Positions 33,776-44,170 are shown, numbered from the stretch's first letter. The stretch is DNA of 64,000 bases from Puccinellia tenuiflora (GCA_012064385.1 QRDG01000067.1:121653-185652); one strand, 5' to 3'. Notes: generated from the letters alone by a model not told the origin. A program made the numbers and translations.

Positions 33776-34671
33776 TCAGGCCTTCGGGCCCCCTGAGGTG
33801 CCCCCGTCGTCCGCAGCGGCACTTTCCTCCTCTTCCGCGGCGTCCTCCTCGCCATCATCCTCGTCCTCCTCTACCTCGACCTGGTCGAACTTCTTAGCAT
33901 ACGCCTCTGCGGCCTTCCGCATCCTGTCGCTCACCGCCGTGCGGCAGCTGAGGTCGACGGGCGCCGTCACGGCCTCGAGGTCGAGGGAAGGCTGAAGCCT
34001 CGCGAGGTTGGCAAAGATGCGGCAAGTGGCGAGGACGAGGAGATCGTGACTCTCCTCCACGACGCGCTCGTCGAGGCTCTTCGCGGTCTCTTCAAGCTTC
34101 GTGAGGAATCGCTCGAAGAAGAACGCGTACCCGGCCTCATCGTCGTTCCCCTCTGCGGCGAAGGAGGGGACCTCGGTCCCCAGGCGGACCCCAACAGCAC
34201 GTGCGCAGGACACCAGGTCATGGAGCATTCACTGGCGCTAGCGCGACATAGTTTGGGCAACCTGCGCGTTGCACTGTGCCTCCTCCGCGGCGTCTGCAAC
34301 CGGCCCCACCTGCTGGTGGATCTCGCTCAGGTCCTTCTCCAGGGCGGCAACCTTCTCTTCCGCGCGAGCCTGAGCATCCCTGGCGCTCTGAAGGCGGGAG
34401 GCCATCTGCTTCTCCCCCTTCTCAAGCCCTTTGATGCGGTTCTGGAGCTCATTGCGCCTCGTCGTGAAGCGCACCTCCTGCTTCTTGGCCTTCTCGTCGA
34501 AACTCTTGGAGATATCTTGGCGGATGAGCTTGACCCTGTCGTCGGCCTCCTCCTGCATTTTCTTCTGCTTCGCCGCGAGGATGGCGTTGGCCTTCTCGAG
34601 GCGCTCCGCGTAGGTGGCCTCGTCCTGGGCCACTTGACTCTCGCGAGCCCGCAGTTCCTCCTCGCGGGTGG
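33776..34671 (-). pseudogene. Opposing gene of element B, 3' part
   Basis: Minus strand, continuing from 44171 after removal of element C: a long coiled coil (EEELRARESQVAQDEATYAE, later RLQSARDAQARAEEKVAALE). After a stop near 34240 it is followed in another frame by a helical part and a very acidic C-terminus (QVEVEEDEDDGEEDAA) ending at 33776-33778. The direct repeat GGTGG (34667-34671) marks the insertion site of element C. Confidence 0.7.
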
Positions 34672-34798
34672 TGTTGCGCCCCGACCCCAGAACTATACAG
34701 TGAAACGTTGTGTAACCGGTCATGCTACACAATCGAGGGTTACTGGGTTTACCAATCCCAGGCCAAAACTCATTGGCAGGTTGAAAGGGGACCGTATG

Positions 34799-34828
34799 AG
34801 CACCTAGAGGGGGGGGTGAATAGGTGCT
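34799..34828 (-). promoter_or_regulatory. U5-end hairpin of element D (3' LTR copy; 5' LTR copy at 38898-38926)
   Basis: AGCACCTA (34799-34806) pairs with TAGGTGCT (34821-34828) around a G-rich loop (eight G here, seven in the other LTR). It lies less than 20 bp from the LTR end that adjoins the PBS in the 5' LTR. Confidence 0.6.
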
Positions 34829-35535
34829 ACCCAATCTTTATTTCTTTTTCAATTTAGGCTTGACACAAAAGATAAATTCTCTAGATATGCAACTACGGTG
34901 AATTTATCTATATGACAAGGACAAAAACAACTAAGCAATAAACACAATAGGGAGATAAGGGAGGAAAGAGATAACCGAAATGGAAGCACGCGGAGACAAG
35001 GATGTATTCCCGAGTTCCTCCTTGTTAAGGGAGTACGTCTCGTTGGAGGGGTGTGAGCTCGCCATGAAGGCCTACTCAACGCCACAAAGGCCTCACCCTA
35101 TTCTCCGATGAACCTCGCCACAAAGGTCTAGTTCACCTTCCACTATCGGAGACCTTCAAGGCGGAATCCGGAGCCCTTACAACGTTCTTGGGGCACACAC
35201 CCACAACTTAATTGGGGGCTTCCAAATCAACACTCTGTTACAATTACAACAACAAGTGAGCACAAGAATCTAGGGTAACACAAAGCTAACCCTAGAAGAG
35301 AAATCCCTCAAGTGAATGAGGGGGAAATGAAAAACGGCTTGGTGAAGATGTAGATCGGGTCCTCCTCCTTCAATCCTCCAAGAATCAAAGCTTTTGGTTG
35401 GAGGAGTTGAGAGATCTTGCAATTATGAGCTTTTGCTTTTAATGAAGAGAGAGGGTGCAAGAGCTAGAGGGCTGGAGGTAGGTGGAGGGGTATTTATACC
35501 CCTCCAGGATTTCTAGCCGTTACAGGAGTCGGGAG

Positions 35536-36272
35536 GCCGGAAATTCCGGGTTAAAGGGCCGGAAGTTCCGGCCTGAGGCCGGAACTTCCGGTCGTAACAC
35601 CGGAACTTCCGGTGGGCCGGAAATCTCCGGGGAGAGTTTCCGCCCACAACCTCCGGGACCCCTCCAGAGAGGGTTCCCCGAAAAGACTTGGTCGAAATCC
35701 CACGGAAATTTTCAGGGGGCCGGAACTTCCGGCCAGCAGGCCGGAATTTCCGCCCCTACGGAAATTTCTGGGGGGAACTTCCGGATTAAAGTTCCGGGAC
35801 CCCTCCAGAGAGGGATCCCAAAAATGACTTAGCCATATTTCCGCCCGAAATTTCCACGGGCCGGAACTTCCGGCCTGGAGGCCGGAATTTCCGCCCCACC
35901 GGAAATTTCCGGGGGAACTTCCGGAGGGAAGTTCCGGGACCCCTCCAGAGAGGGATCCCAAATATGACTTAGTCGTTTTTCCACCCGAAATTTCCACGGG
36001 CCGGAACTTCCGGCCTGGTGGCCGGAATTTCCGCCCCACCGGAAATTTCTGGGGGAACTTCCGGGGAGAAGTTCCGGGACCCCTCCAGAGAGGGATCCCA
36101 AGATGACTTAGTCGATTTCGCTCTGGGGCCGGAACTTCCGCCCGTAGGCCGGAATTTCCGCCCACCGGAAATTCCGCCCGTAGGCCGGAATTTCCGCCCA
36201 CCGGAAATTCCGCCCGTAGGCCGGAATTTCCGCCCACCGGAAATTCCGCCCTGAGGGCCGGAACTTCCGGCC
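35536..36272. repeat. Palindromic array CCGGAACTTCCGG in element D 3' LTR
   Basis: Many copies of CCGGAACTTCCGG and variants (CCGGAATTTCCG, CCGGAAATTCCG) occur inside a larger tandem repeat of about 140 bp. Its marker GGGACCCCTCCAGAGAGGG occurs near 35655, 35795, 35935 and 36075. On the element strand the array stops about 35 bp before the TATA box. Confidence 0.9.
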
Positions 36273-36398
36273 CTGAAACAACAGAAACCCTATCCTTCTT
36301 CTTCGACGAGGATCATAACTTCGATCTTTTCACCAACTGGGTCTAACCACCTAAAAAACCTGTCAACACACTTAACCAAATATGATTAGCCCATAATA

Positions 36399-36473
36399 TG
36401 TGTTGTCATTAAATCACCAAAACTAAGAGATGTTCTTTCAATCTCCCCCTTTTTGGTGATTGATGACAACACA
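36399..36473 (-). promoter_or_regulatory. Inverted repeat across element D polypurine tract / 3' LTR boundary
   Basis: The LTR arm (36399-36422) and the internal arm (36450-36473) pair over about 23 bp with one bulge and one G-U type pair. The 27-base loop holds the LTR end (36440/36441) and the purine tract. It is absent at the outer border of the other LTR, so it is specific to the tract side. Confidence 0.65.
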
Positions 36474-36834
36474 CACACAAGAATAAATGGGGCTCCCCCT
36501 AGATAGGAGCATATATAACACAATATAAGAGATATAACATGAAGTAGATCACAACGGTTTGCATGTCTTACACCACACATCACAAAGTTCAACGTACGAA
36601 AAGGAAAGATACATAGGCACAAGCTTAGAAGAGGCAAATAAGGCGAAGAGAAGCTCGTGCCCAACCCATGCAAACACCCGAAAGCCTAAGAACTACTTCT
36701 CCCCCTTTGGCATCAAGATACCAAAAAGGGAAAAGAGCGATGCTACAAACGTCCCAGAAAGATCACTCCGAAGCCGTGGCCTCGGACTCCTCCTCCTCCT
36801 CCTCACTGTCATCATCCTCAGGCACATCAACAGT
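36441..36834 (-). other. Element D untranslated region before the 3' LTR, with a second PPT-like hairpin
   Basis: On the minus strand it carries the polypurine tract (AAAAAGGGGGAGAT, 36441-36455). About 250 bp upstream is a second purine tract (AAAGGGGGAGAAG, 36694-36706) that sits in one arm of another hairpin (about 36696-36730). No coding sequence. Confidence 0.5.
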
Positions 36835-37851
36835 CTAGTCCACATACTGGCTGTTCCAGTTCTTGTAGCGAACAAGGGGCTGAACCTGCTGCTCAGGTGG
36901 CAGTGGAGGCATCTGAAGATGAGCCATGATCTTCTGCTGATTCTGCAAAATCAAACGGCGCTCGGCGTAGCCATGATAATTCTCCTTGTGAATAGCCACC
37001 TCCATGCACAAAATCTTCTCGATAGCACGCTTGATCCAAGAGCGCCTAGGGTGAGCCCCACCCGCAGAAGATGAGCTCTCAGGAGCACTAGGAGGGACAC
37101 GAGGCGCGGGGGGAGCACGACGGGCTGAAGAGCCACCACGAGTGAGATGAGCAGACTTCCGGTTCATTTTGACCCTTCCATGAGTCTCACAGGTAAGCTC
37201 CACATCGGGGTCCACAACATCATCAGAAAACGGATACTTGGCCTTGATGAGCTTCATCACATAAGGTGCATAAGGAGGCACCTTCTTGTTGATCACAGAG
37301 TCATACATCTCACTGAAGATATAGTCCATAACGTCCACAGGGTTCGCATTGGGGCGAAGAGTACCCTGAGTAGCTGTCTCATGAGCAAAGTGAAGAAGAT
37401 TCACAAGCCCTCCACGAATAGCATCGTTGTTACCTGCACTTGGAGCAATGGACTCCCGGAACATGCGCAAGAGAATGTCATAGAGAGGAAGAAGTCCAGT
37501 GGTGCTCCCAACCTTGCTCTCATCACTATAAAGTTCCTTCAGCTGATTCTTGTCATAAGCGCACCCAATGAGATGCATGCGAGACCCCTCATTGAGATGG
37601 GAGGCAGAAAAACGGTAACCAAGAATGGCAGCAAACTCCCTGAAGTTGGAGGTGAGCATATGGGTGTCAGACATCCAAGTCATTCCAATGTTCACATCTG
37701 AGTCAAACACAACGGTCGCATAAAACTGCTGGATCATGGTGACATTGTAGTTGCACTCGGTATCCATCAGATTCCTCAGTCCCAAACAGTCCACAACTCG
37801 AATGGCAGTCCCAAAGTAATCTTCCTTCTTCATCATCACTGTCTTGTGCAA
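36835..37851 (-). CDS. Element D second ORF: plant retrotransposon ORF of unknown role (Athila ORF1 / Transposase_32-like)
   Basis: A frame of about 330 codons. The N-terminal two-thirds contains MIQQFYATVVFDSDVN, WMSDTHMLTSNFREFAAILG and FAHETATQG, a pattern seen in extra ORFs of plant retroelements. The C-terminal third is Arg/Ser/Pro-rich with a basic helix. It overlaps the end of gag (about 37850), so expression may need reinitiation, splicing or a frameshift. It has no polymerase or protease motif. The family name is from memory of its pattern and is uncertain. Confidence 0.55.
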   Translation of the reverse strand: MHKTVMMKKEDYFGTAIRVVDCLGLRNLMDTECNYNVTMIQQFYATVVFDSDVNIGMTWMSDTHMLTSNFREFAAILGYRFSASHLNEGSRMHLIGCAYDKNQLKELYSDESKVGSTTGLLPLYDILLRMFRESIAPSAGNNDAIRGGLVNLLHFAHETATQGTLRPNANPVDVMDYIFSEMYDSVINKKVPPYAPYVMKLIKAKYPFSDDVVDPDVELTCETHGRVKMNRKSAHLTRGGSSARRAPPAPRVPPSAPESSSSAGGAHPRRSWIKRAIEKILCMEVAIHKENYHGYAERRLILQNQQKIMAHLQMPPLPPEQQVQPLVRYKNWNSQYVD

Positions 37852-38829
37852 CCATCTTAGCCTTCAAAGCTAGGGGAGAACTCTTGTGCATTCCAATGGC
37901 TCTAGCACGAGCATCTTCTGCGTTCTTGGCGGCCACCTTGAATGCGGACATCTCTTGCATGACTTCCATTGATGACATAAGGTGATAGTTGTGCCTCCCT
38001 TGGAGACTCTTCAAGTCGGATGACTCAAAGGGCCATAGAGCACTCACATACTTCCTCTTGATCCATGCATCATCCACATGAGTTGCCCCAAGTGACCGAA
38101 ATTGAGTGGCAAGGGTCTTGAGTCTTCGATACATGTCTTCATGCTCTTCACCTTCTAACATGAAAAAGCCCTCGGCTTGGTTGCTCAAGGACTCAAACCT
38201 ATTCCTCTTCATGCTCTCATTGCCGATGAACTCATTGGTGAGAGTCTCCCAAGCTTCTTTGGCGGTGGTGGCAAGCTCGATGTGGGACATGTGCTTCTCC
38301 CCCACGGCGGTTTGTATCATGTTGAGAGCCAATTCATTGAGTTGACAATCAACAACCTCTCTTCTTGTCATGTTGTTGGGGTCGTGTGCCTTGAAGCCAA
38401 CCTCGATGATCCTCCAAAGCTCGATTGAAGCACTCTTCATATAAGATCTCATAAGAAATTGCCAATTAGAAAACAAGATGGATTAAACTTGGGTGGGTCA
38501 CCCCTATTGTTTATATGAGGATGAGGGATAGGTGGGTCGGGGGAGTATATGTGAGGAACCTCACTATACGTCTCCTTCCCACTAGCATTTTTAGATGGGG
38601 ATTCTTTAGTTCCATCACTACCCTCAACCTCCGATGCTTGCGCGGCGGAAGAATTTACCTCTAGCGGTGGTGGTGTGGGTCCTACTCCCTTAGGAAGGAG
38701 TTGCGCGATCATCTCACGCAATTCCTTCATTTGAGTGTCCATGGTGGATCTAAGACGTGTTTCCAAGTTATCAAGATCCTCCATGGTCACCCCGGGTTTA
38801 GGATCCGCATCATCACCGGAGGTACTCAT
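37852..38829 (-). pseudogene. Element D gag (Copia type, UBN2-like)
   Basis: ATG at 38829 (MSTSGDDADPKPG) begins 37 bp after the PBS. A disordered N-terminus of about 110 residues is followed, after an apparent one-base frameshift near 38470, by the gag core in the next frame: SNWQFLMRSYM, AKEAWETLTNEF and LGATHVDDAWIKRKYVSAL, ending in an acidic segment. The core is of the UBN2/gag class of Copia elements. No zinc knuckle is seen. The frameshift makes this copy's protein doubtful. Confidence 0.75.
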
Positions 38830-38865
38830 ACTCTCTTAGGCGGTGAAGCCTAGATATAGAGACAA

Positions 38866-38878
38866 GGCTCTGATACCA
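38866..38878 (-). other. Element D primer binding site, initiator tRNA-Met
   Basis: GGCTCTGATACCA on the plus strand is TGGTATCAGAGCC on the minus strand, two bases from the 5' LTR end. It fixes the element's orientation as minus. Confidence 0.95.
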
Positions 38879-38880
38879 AC

Positions 38881-40446
38881 TGAAAGGGGATCGTATGAGC
38901 ACCTAGAGGGGGGGTGAATAGGTGCTACCCAATTTTTATTTCTTTTTGAATTTAGGCTTGACACAAAAGATAAATTCTCTAGATATGCAACTACGGTGAA
39001 TTTATCTATATGACAAGGACAAAAACAACTAAGCAATAAACACAATAGGGAGATAAGGGAGGAAAGAGATAACCGAAATGGAAGCACGCGGAGACAAGGA
39101 TGTATTCCCGAGTTCCTCCTTGTTAAGGGAGTACGTCTCGTTGGAGGGGTGTGAGCTCGCCATGAAGGCCTACTCAACGCCACAAAGGCCTCACCCTATT
39201 CTCCGATGAACCTCGCCACAAAGGCCTAGTTCACCTTCCACTATCGGAGACCTTCAAGGCGGAATCCGGAGCCCTTACAACGTTCTTGGGGCACACACCC
39301 ACAACTTAATTGGGGGCTTCCAAATCAACACTCTGTTACAATTACAACAACAAGTGAGCACAAGAATCTAGGGTAACACAAAGCTAACCCTAGAAGATAA
39401 ATCCCTCAAGTGAATGAGGGGGAAATGAAAAACGGCTTGGTGAAGATGTAGATCGGGTCCTCCTCCTTCAATCCTCCAAGAATCAAAGCTTTTGGTTGGA
39501 GGAGTTGAGAGATCTTGCAATTATGAGCTTTTGCTTTTAATGAAGAGAGAGGGTGCAAGAGCTAGAGGGATGGAGGTAGGTGGAGGGGTATTTATACCCC
39601 TCCAGGATTTCTAGCCGTTACAGGAGTCGGGAGGCTGGAAATTCCGGGTTAAAGGGCCGGAAGTTCCGGCCGTAACACCGGAACTTCCGGTGGGCCGGAA
39701 ATCTCCGGGGAGAGTTTCCGCCCACAACCTCCGGGACCCCTCCAGAGAGGGTTCCCCGAAAAGACTTGGTCGAAATCCCACGGAAATTTCCAGGGGGCCG
39801 GAACTTCCGGCCAGCAGGCCGGAATTTCCGCCCCTACGGAAATTTCCGGGGGGAACTTCCGGATTAAAGTTCCGGGACCCCTCCAGAGAGGGATCCCAAA
39901 AATGACTTAGCCATATTTCCGCCCGAAATTTCCACAGGCCGGAACTTCCGGCCTGGAGGCCGGAATTTCCGCCCCACCGGAAATTTCCGGGGGAACTTCC
40001 GGAGGGAAGTTCCGGGACCCCTCCAGAGAGGGATCCCAAATATGACTTAGTCGTTTTTCCACCCGAAATTTCCACGGGCCGGAACTTCCGGCCTGGTGGC
40101 CGGAATTTCCGCCCCACCGGAAATTTCCGGGGGAACTTCCGGGGAGAAGTTCCGGGACCCCTCCAGAGAGGGATCCCAAGATGACTTAGTCGATTTCGCT
40201 CTGGGGCCGGAACTTCCGCCCGTAGGCCGGAATTTCCGCCCACCGGAAATTCCGCCCAGAGGGCCGGAACTTCCGGTCCTGAAACAACAGAAACCCTATC
40301 CTTCTTCTTCGACGAGGATCATAACTTCGATCTTTTCACCAACTGGGTCTAACCACCTAAAAAACCTGTCAACACACTTAACCAAATATGATTAGCCCAT
40401 AATATGTGTTGTCATTAAATCACCAAAACTAAGAGATGTTCTTTCA
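38881..40446 (-). repeat. Element D 5' LTR (right), 1566 bp
   Basis: Near-identical to 34782-36440. The palindromic array is at 39635-40277 with one copy of the 36-bp unit instead of three. The U5 hairpin is at 38898-38926 and the TATA box near 39590. Confidence 0.9.
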
Positions 40447-42776
40447 CAGGTGTGCTCGGAATGGATCATCGGCACACAACACCTCGATCATGCCAGAAGC
40501 TCAGACATCGCTTTCATGTATAGTAGAGAGACCGAGACTTGTGGAACAAACTGGCACATTATAGACTCTACGACACAAAACTCATATAGCAACTCATATA
40601 TGAGAAAGATACAAATATTACACATCAAAAGGTCACAGACCATCAATTCAACAAGCGAAAGCGAAGTAGTGTTTTCTAGTACAACAAGATCCAAATATAG
40701 GGCCTAAGAGGCCTACACATAAATAAACCCAGCCAGCTTGCTCCACGGTCCCAAGCTGCCACCTGGGAACCCCGGACTACTAGTCGATGTCCACGTAGAA
40801 CCCACCTAGCTGCTCGGTGTCGTCTTCCTCTGAAATACAAATATAAGGCAGCAAAGAGAGACTAATTACGATGTATTCGCAAGTTTAGTAGGGCGATATA
40901 GGCCCAATGACTGACGGAGGCTCTAAGCTGTATATGTAGCTATTTTGCATAAAGCTAGTTTTCCATTCAAAAGATATAAAGGACACAAGGCATCGTCTAC
41001 TCAGAATATTTTTCATAAAGGGGATAAGAGGATAACATTTCATCTTCGGTTCTCGTCGAACCTACTCGTAGCCATACACACCTCTCATCTCCACCAAGGC
41101 ACTCCCTCGAATCACCCTCGAGGAAATGAACCTTTCACACACACGTTGAGTTGCAACCTTTAGCTGCCAAATTAATTAATTAATTAAAAATAAGATTCTC
41201 TATGGTCTCGTATATCCGTTCCCAAGTCGTTCATAACCGCGGACACGGCTTTTCGAAAAGATTAAACCCTGCAGGGGTGTACTATTTTACCCATTGGTAC
41301 CGTCCGGCTCACCTAGTTGGCCCTCTTCCGGGGAAGGCCGGCGAGTGGGCGCAGTTAGACCTTTACAAAACATGAGGCTTACTCAAGGGCCATCAGTGTG
41401 CGGAAGGACAGGTTCAGCGCCTCCAACGCCCTGCCCCGCGGCCACATCCTAAACACCACCATTCTCGTTCCTTTTTTCACCCACACACTCACGCGCAAAT
41501 GGAAATAGCAAACTAGAGGACCCTTGACAAGCCCCTCACAAATTACTTGGTCGGTAAGGCGCCCATACACCCGCCAATGGCAGCACGCTCGATCTTGAGT
41601 CTAGAGACAAGAACTCGCACCTAGGGGCAAGAGTGAGGCAAAACACCATCCCTGATGGCAACTCACCCAAGCCTTCTTAGCATTTTAATTAAACACCCCA
41701 CATATCCACCATGTCCGAAATATTCCATCATCATCAACTATTATGGAATTAAACAACGGACATAACTAAGCATAGCTAGGCATATGAATACAACAATTAA
41801 ATCCTTGTCTCCGGCCAACACATCAACAATAAGTTTCATAGGTAGGGATACATGTGATTGGCTCGGGGAATAACATGCATTCATAGGACACTCTATGTCT
41901 TGAGCAAAAATGACATTTGAATCGCATGTAATATTATGGTGGATAAAATAAGTTGATAAAATCATAGGATGCTAGATGCCAAGAAGGTTAGGTTATCTCT
42001 TACCTTGCTGCCCGGGCATGTAGTACTGCTCGTCGGGGTAGATAGGGGAACCCTCCACTCCGGAATCTATCGATACCCAGAAATAACATACAAAGAACAA
42101 ATAAATCACACGAACACAAGGTGCAATGCTCAATCACATGATGACATGTCAAATTGATGCAAAGATATCAACATTTTAATTTATCTAACAAATTAAATGG
42201 AGTTCCAAATAATTAGGGCAATTATTTGGAAAACACCCCATATTTAACTTAATGTCCAATTGTTGATAAATGATCACATTATTTAGAATTTTCTCAAATA
42301 TGCATGAACATGACGTGGTTGAAGAGGTTTTGTTCTTCCGATCATTTTGGTACCTCATTTGTAATTTTTGGTGCACCGATGAATAAATAGCAATTTAATT
42401 AAATTATTGAATTTAATTCTTTTCATTAAGTTATGAATCACATTGAATAAAAAGTTGTGATCATGAGATGATATTAGCATGGTTTGATTGCATTTGAAGT
42501 GTGGATCACATTGATATCTTATTCATAAATTTTGGATCAATATTTAACAAGTTATGATTTTTCCCAATTTGGATATTATTTAACCCATTTTAGGAATTCT
42601 AAAATAAAAGCAAATTTATTTATTCAAAAGGGCAAGGCAATGTTACCAAATAAAGGAAAATGTTTTTCTGAGCAATTTAATATTTAATTTGCAAAGTTTG
42701 GATCATTCTACAAAAAGATATGACAATTTGAATTTGTTTTCAATTTCCAAAAAAAAAAGAAACACAAATGGCCAGA

Positions 42777-42975
42777 CAGGCCGGCCAGGCCGGGAGAAAG
42801 GCCGGGTAGTGACCCGAAGGGGTCGGCCTTGTGGCCGGCCCAGGCTGGGTGCGAGGCCGGGCCGGTGCCCGAGGGGTCCGGCCTTCTGGCCGGCCCAGTC
42901 CGAGCCGAGGCCGGGCAGCAACCCGAGTCGGCCAGCCTTGTGGCTGGTCAGGCCGGGGCCTAGGCCGGGGTGACT
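42777..42975. repeat. GC-rich tandem repeat with GGCCGGCC palindromes in element C copy 1
   Basis: About three units of roughly 65 bp, each with GGCCTT.TGGCCGGCC-like palindromes and AGGCCGGG. In the inverted copy (element C copy 2) the corresponding place holds a different palindromic array (56784-56960). Confidence 0.7.
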
Positions 42976-44170
42976 GGGCGTAGCGGCACAGCGATGGCCG
43001 ACGGTGAATCGGCGGCGAGAAGGAGAGAGGGGGACGCGGGAAAAGTAAAGAGGACGCGGGCCTCACCCTGAGAACGAGACCGGGGTCGGCGATGGCGAGG
43101 AAAGGCCGAGGTCGCCGGAATCGGGGCCGGCGGAGCACGGCCGGGTGCGGGCGGTGTCGAGGACGCCGGTGTCGATCCGGCCGGTCCCGGCTCGATTCCA
43201 GGCACCAGGAGGGAGAGGAGGATGTGGGGAGGTGTCCTGCCGTCGTCGATTAGCTCGGGACAGCCCCGCTTGACAGCAATGCGGCGGCGAGCGGCAGCGG
43301 GTGGCGTCGGGCGCGGAAGCTCACCGCGTGTCGATCTCGATCCAGAGTAAAAGGAGAAAAGGGAGAGCAGGTAGGGGGGGAGCAGATGGGCGTCCTTGGT
43401 GTGGCCCTTGACCACCAGGGAGCAGTGGCAGGGCGGCATGGGCGTCGAGGAGGTGGCGGCATGGCGCCAGTGCCATGGCCGCCACTGTGGACGGAAAAAG
43501 GGGAATTTGTGAAAAGCCCCTTGGCACTTTTAAAAATAATTGCAAACAGGTCCCCTAGCAGGTTTATCGATTTAATTTGGGGCACCAGGACATTTTTATA
43601 AAATGTGCAAAAATTCCTATAAGCTATATTTAACCTTTAGAACCTCCACAAAAAGTTTGGGCTTCAAATAAAATGTTTTGGCCAACCTTTGTTCATAGGT
43701 TTTAAACTTGGTCATTTTTGATAAAGTGCAAAAAGCATTTAATTGGAGCAATTAACCATTTCCAAAAATAGTGAATTTAATCATGGAGGCTCCCAACATA
43801 TAAATGAAGCTCCCCATGAATTTAGTTTGAATTTTTGGAAAGGTTTAGCATGATTTCAAAATAGGAGTTGAATTGAACCAAATGTGGATTCTCATATTCT
43901 TTTCTTATTTGACAATAATTAGAAATTGACAATTGGGTTATAAAAGCAAAGTTGGAACTTTCTAAACAATTTGGAAGTTCATTTAGTTTGTTGACAAGTT
44001 GAGCAATGGTCTTTGGTTTGTATGGTGGGAGTTGACCTCCCCATATCAATTTGTTTCCAATTGGAAGTTGGAATTAGCAATTGCATATGGATGTTATGAT
44101 GCAAACATGAAACCAAAAGTGGAAAAATCCTTCGTATTTTTCAATACCAAGTTAGTGCTGTTACAGGTGG

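Larger units (their letters stand above)
34782..36440 (-). repeat. Element D 3' LTR (left), 1659 bp
   Basis: TGAAAGGGGA to TTCTTTCA on the plus strand. It is 93 bp longer than its partner. Two extra 36-bp units near 36150-36235, one extra 20-bp unit near 35565 and one extra G at 34813 account for the whole difference. The TATA box (GGTATAAATA, minus) is at about 35491-35500 inside a palindromic GGAGGGGTAT/ATACCCCTCC. Confidence 0.9.
34782..40446 (-). mobile_element. Element D: complete gag-only (non-autonomous) LTR retrotransposon, 5665 bp
   Basis: Two LTRs (34782-36440 and 38881-40446), a tRNA-Met PBS at the right, a polypurine tract at the left, and perfect 5-bp target duplications CAGGT (34777-34781 and 40447-40451). 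The internal 2.4 kb encodes a Copia-type gag and a second ORF of plant-transposon type. There is no protease, RT, RNase H or integrase. The LTRs are nearly identical apart from repeat-unit number, so the insertion is young. Confidence 0.9.
34672..44165 (+). mobile_element. Element C copy 1: very long solo LTR (about 3.8 kb net), split by element D
   Basis: Runs TGTTGCGCCCCGAC to GTGCTGTTACA and is flanked by a perfect 5-bp duplication GGTGG (34667-34671 and 44166-44170). With element D (34782-40446) and its duplication removed, about 3824 bp remain. No internal duplicated end and no retroelement domain is present, so it is best read as a solo LTR of a large-LTR (LARD/Sukkula-like) element. 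A second, truncated copy lies inverted at 56765-59206. Open frames across 42700-43600 are GC-rich and not protein-like. Confidence 0.65.

Noticed and set aside
35536..36272. CRISPR-like array
   Set aside because: Regularly spaced palindromic units, but the spacing and spacers are themselves repeated, the repeats lie in both LTRs of a plant retrotransposon, and the DNA is eukaryotic.
35536..36272. Heat-shock element cluster (GAA/TTC blocks)
   Set aside because: GAACTTC has a one-base gap rather than the two-base gap of nGAAnnTTCn, and the other families' cores (TACTA, AGTCT) do not fit; the common feature is palindromy, not a known site.
42740..43585. Overlapping GC-rich frames in element C (Pro/Arg/Ala-rich)
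   Set aside because: They lie inside an LTR, have no domain, and the inverted copy of element C does not contain this part; composition explains the open frames.
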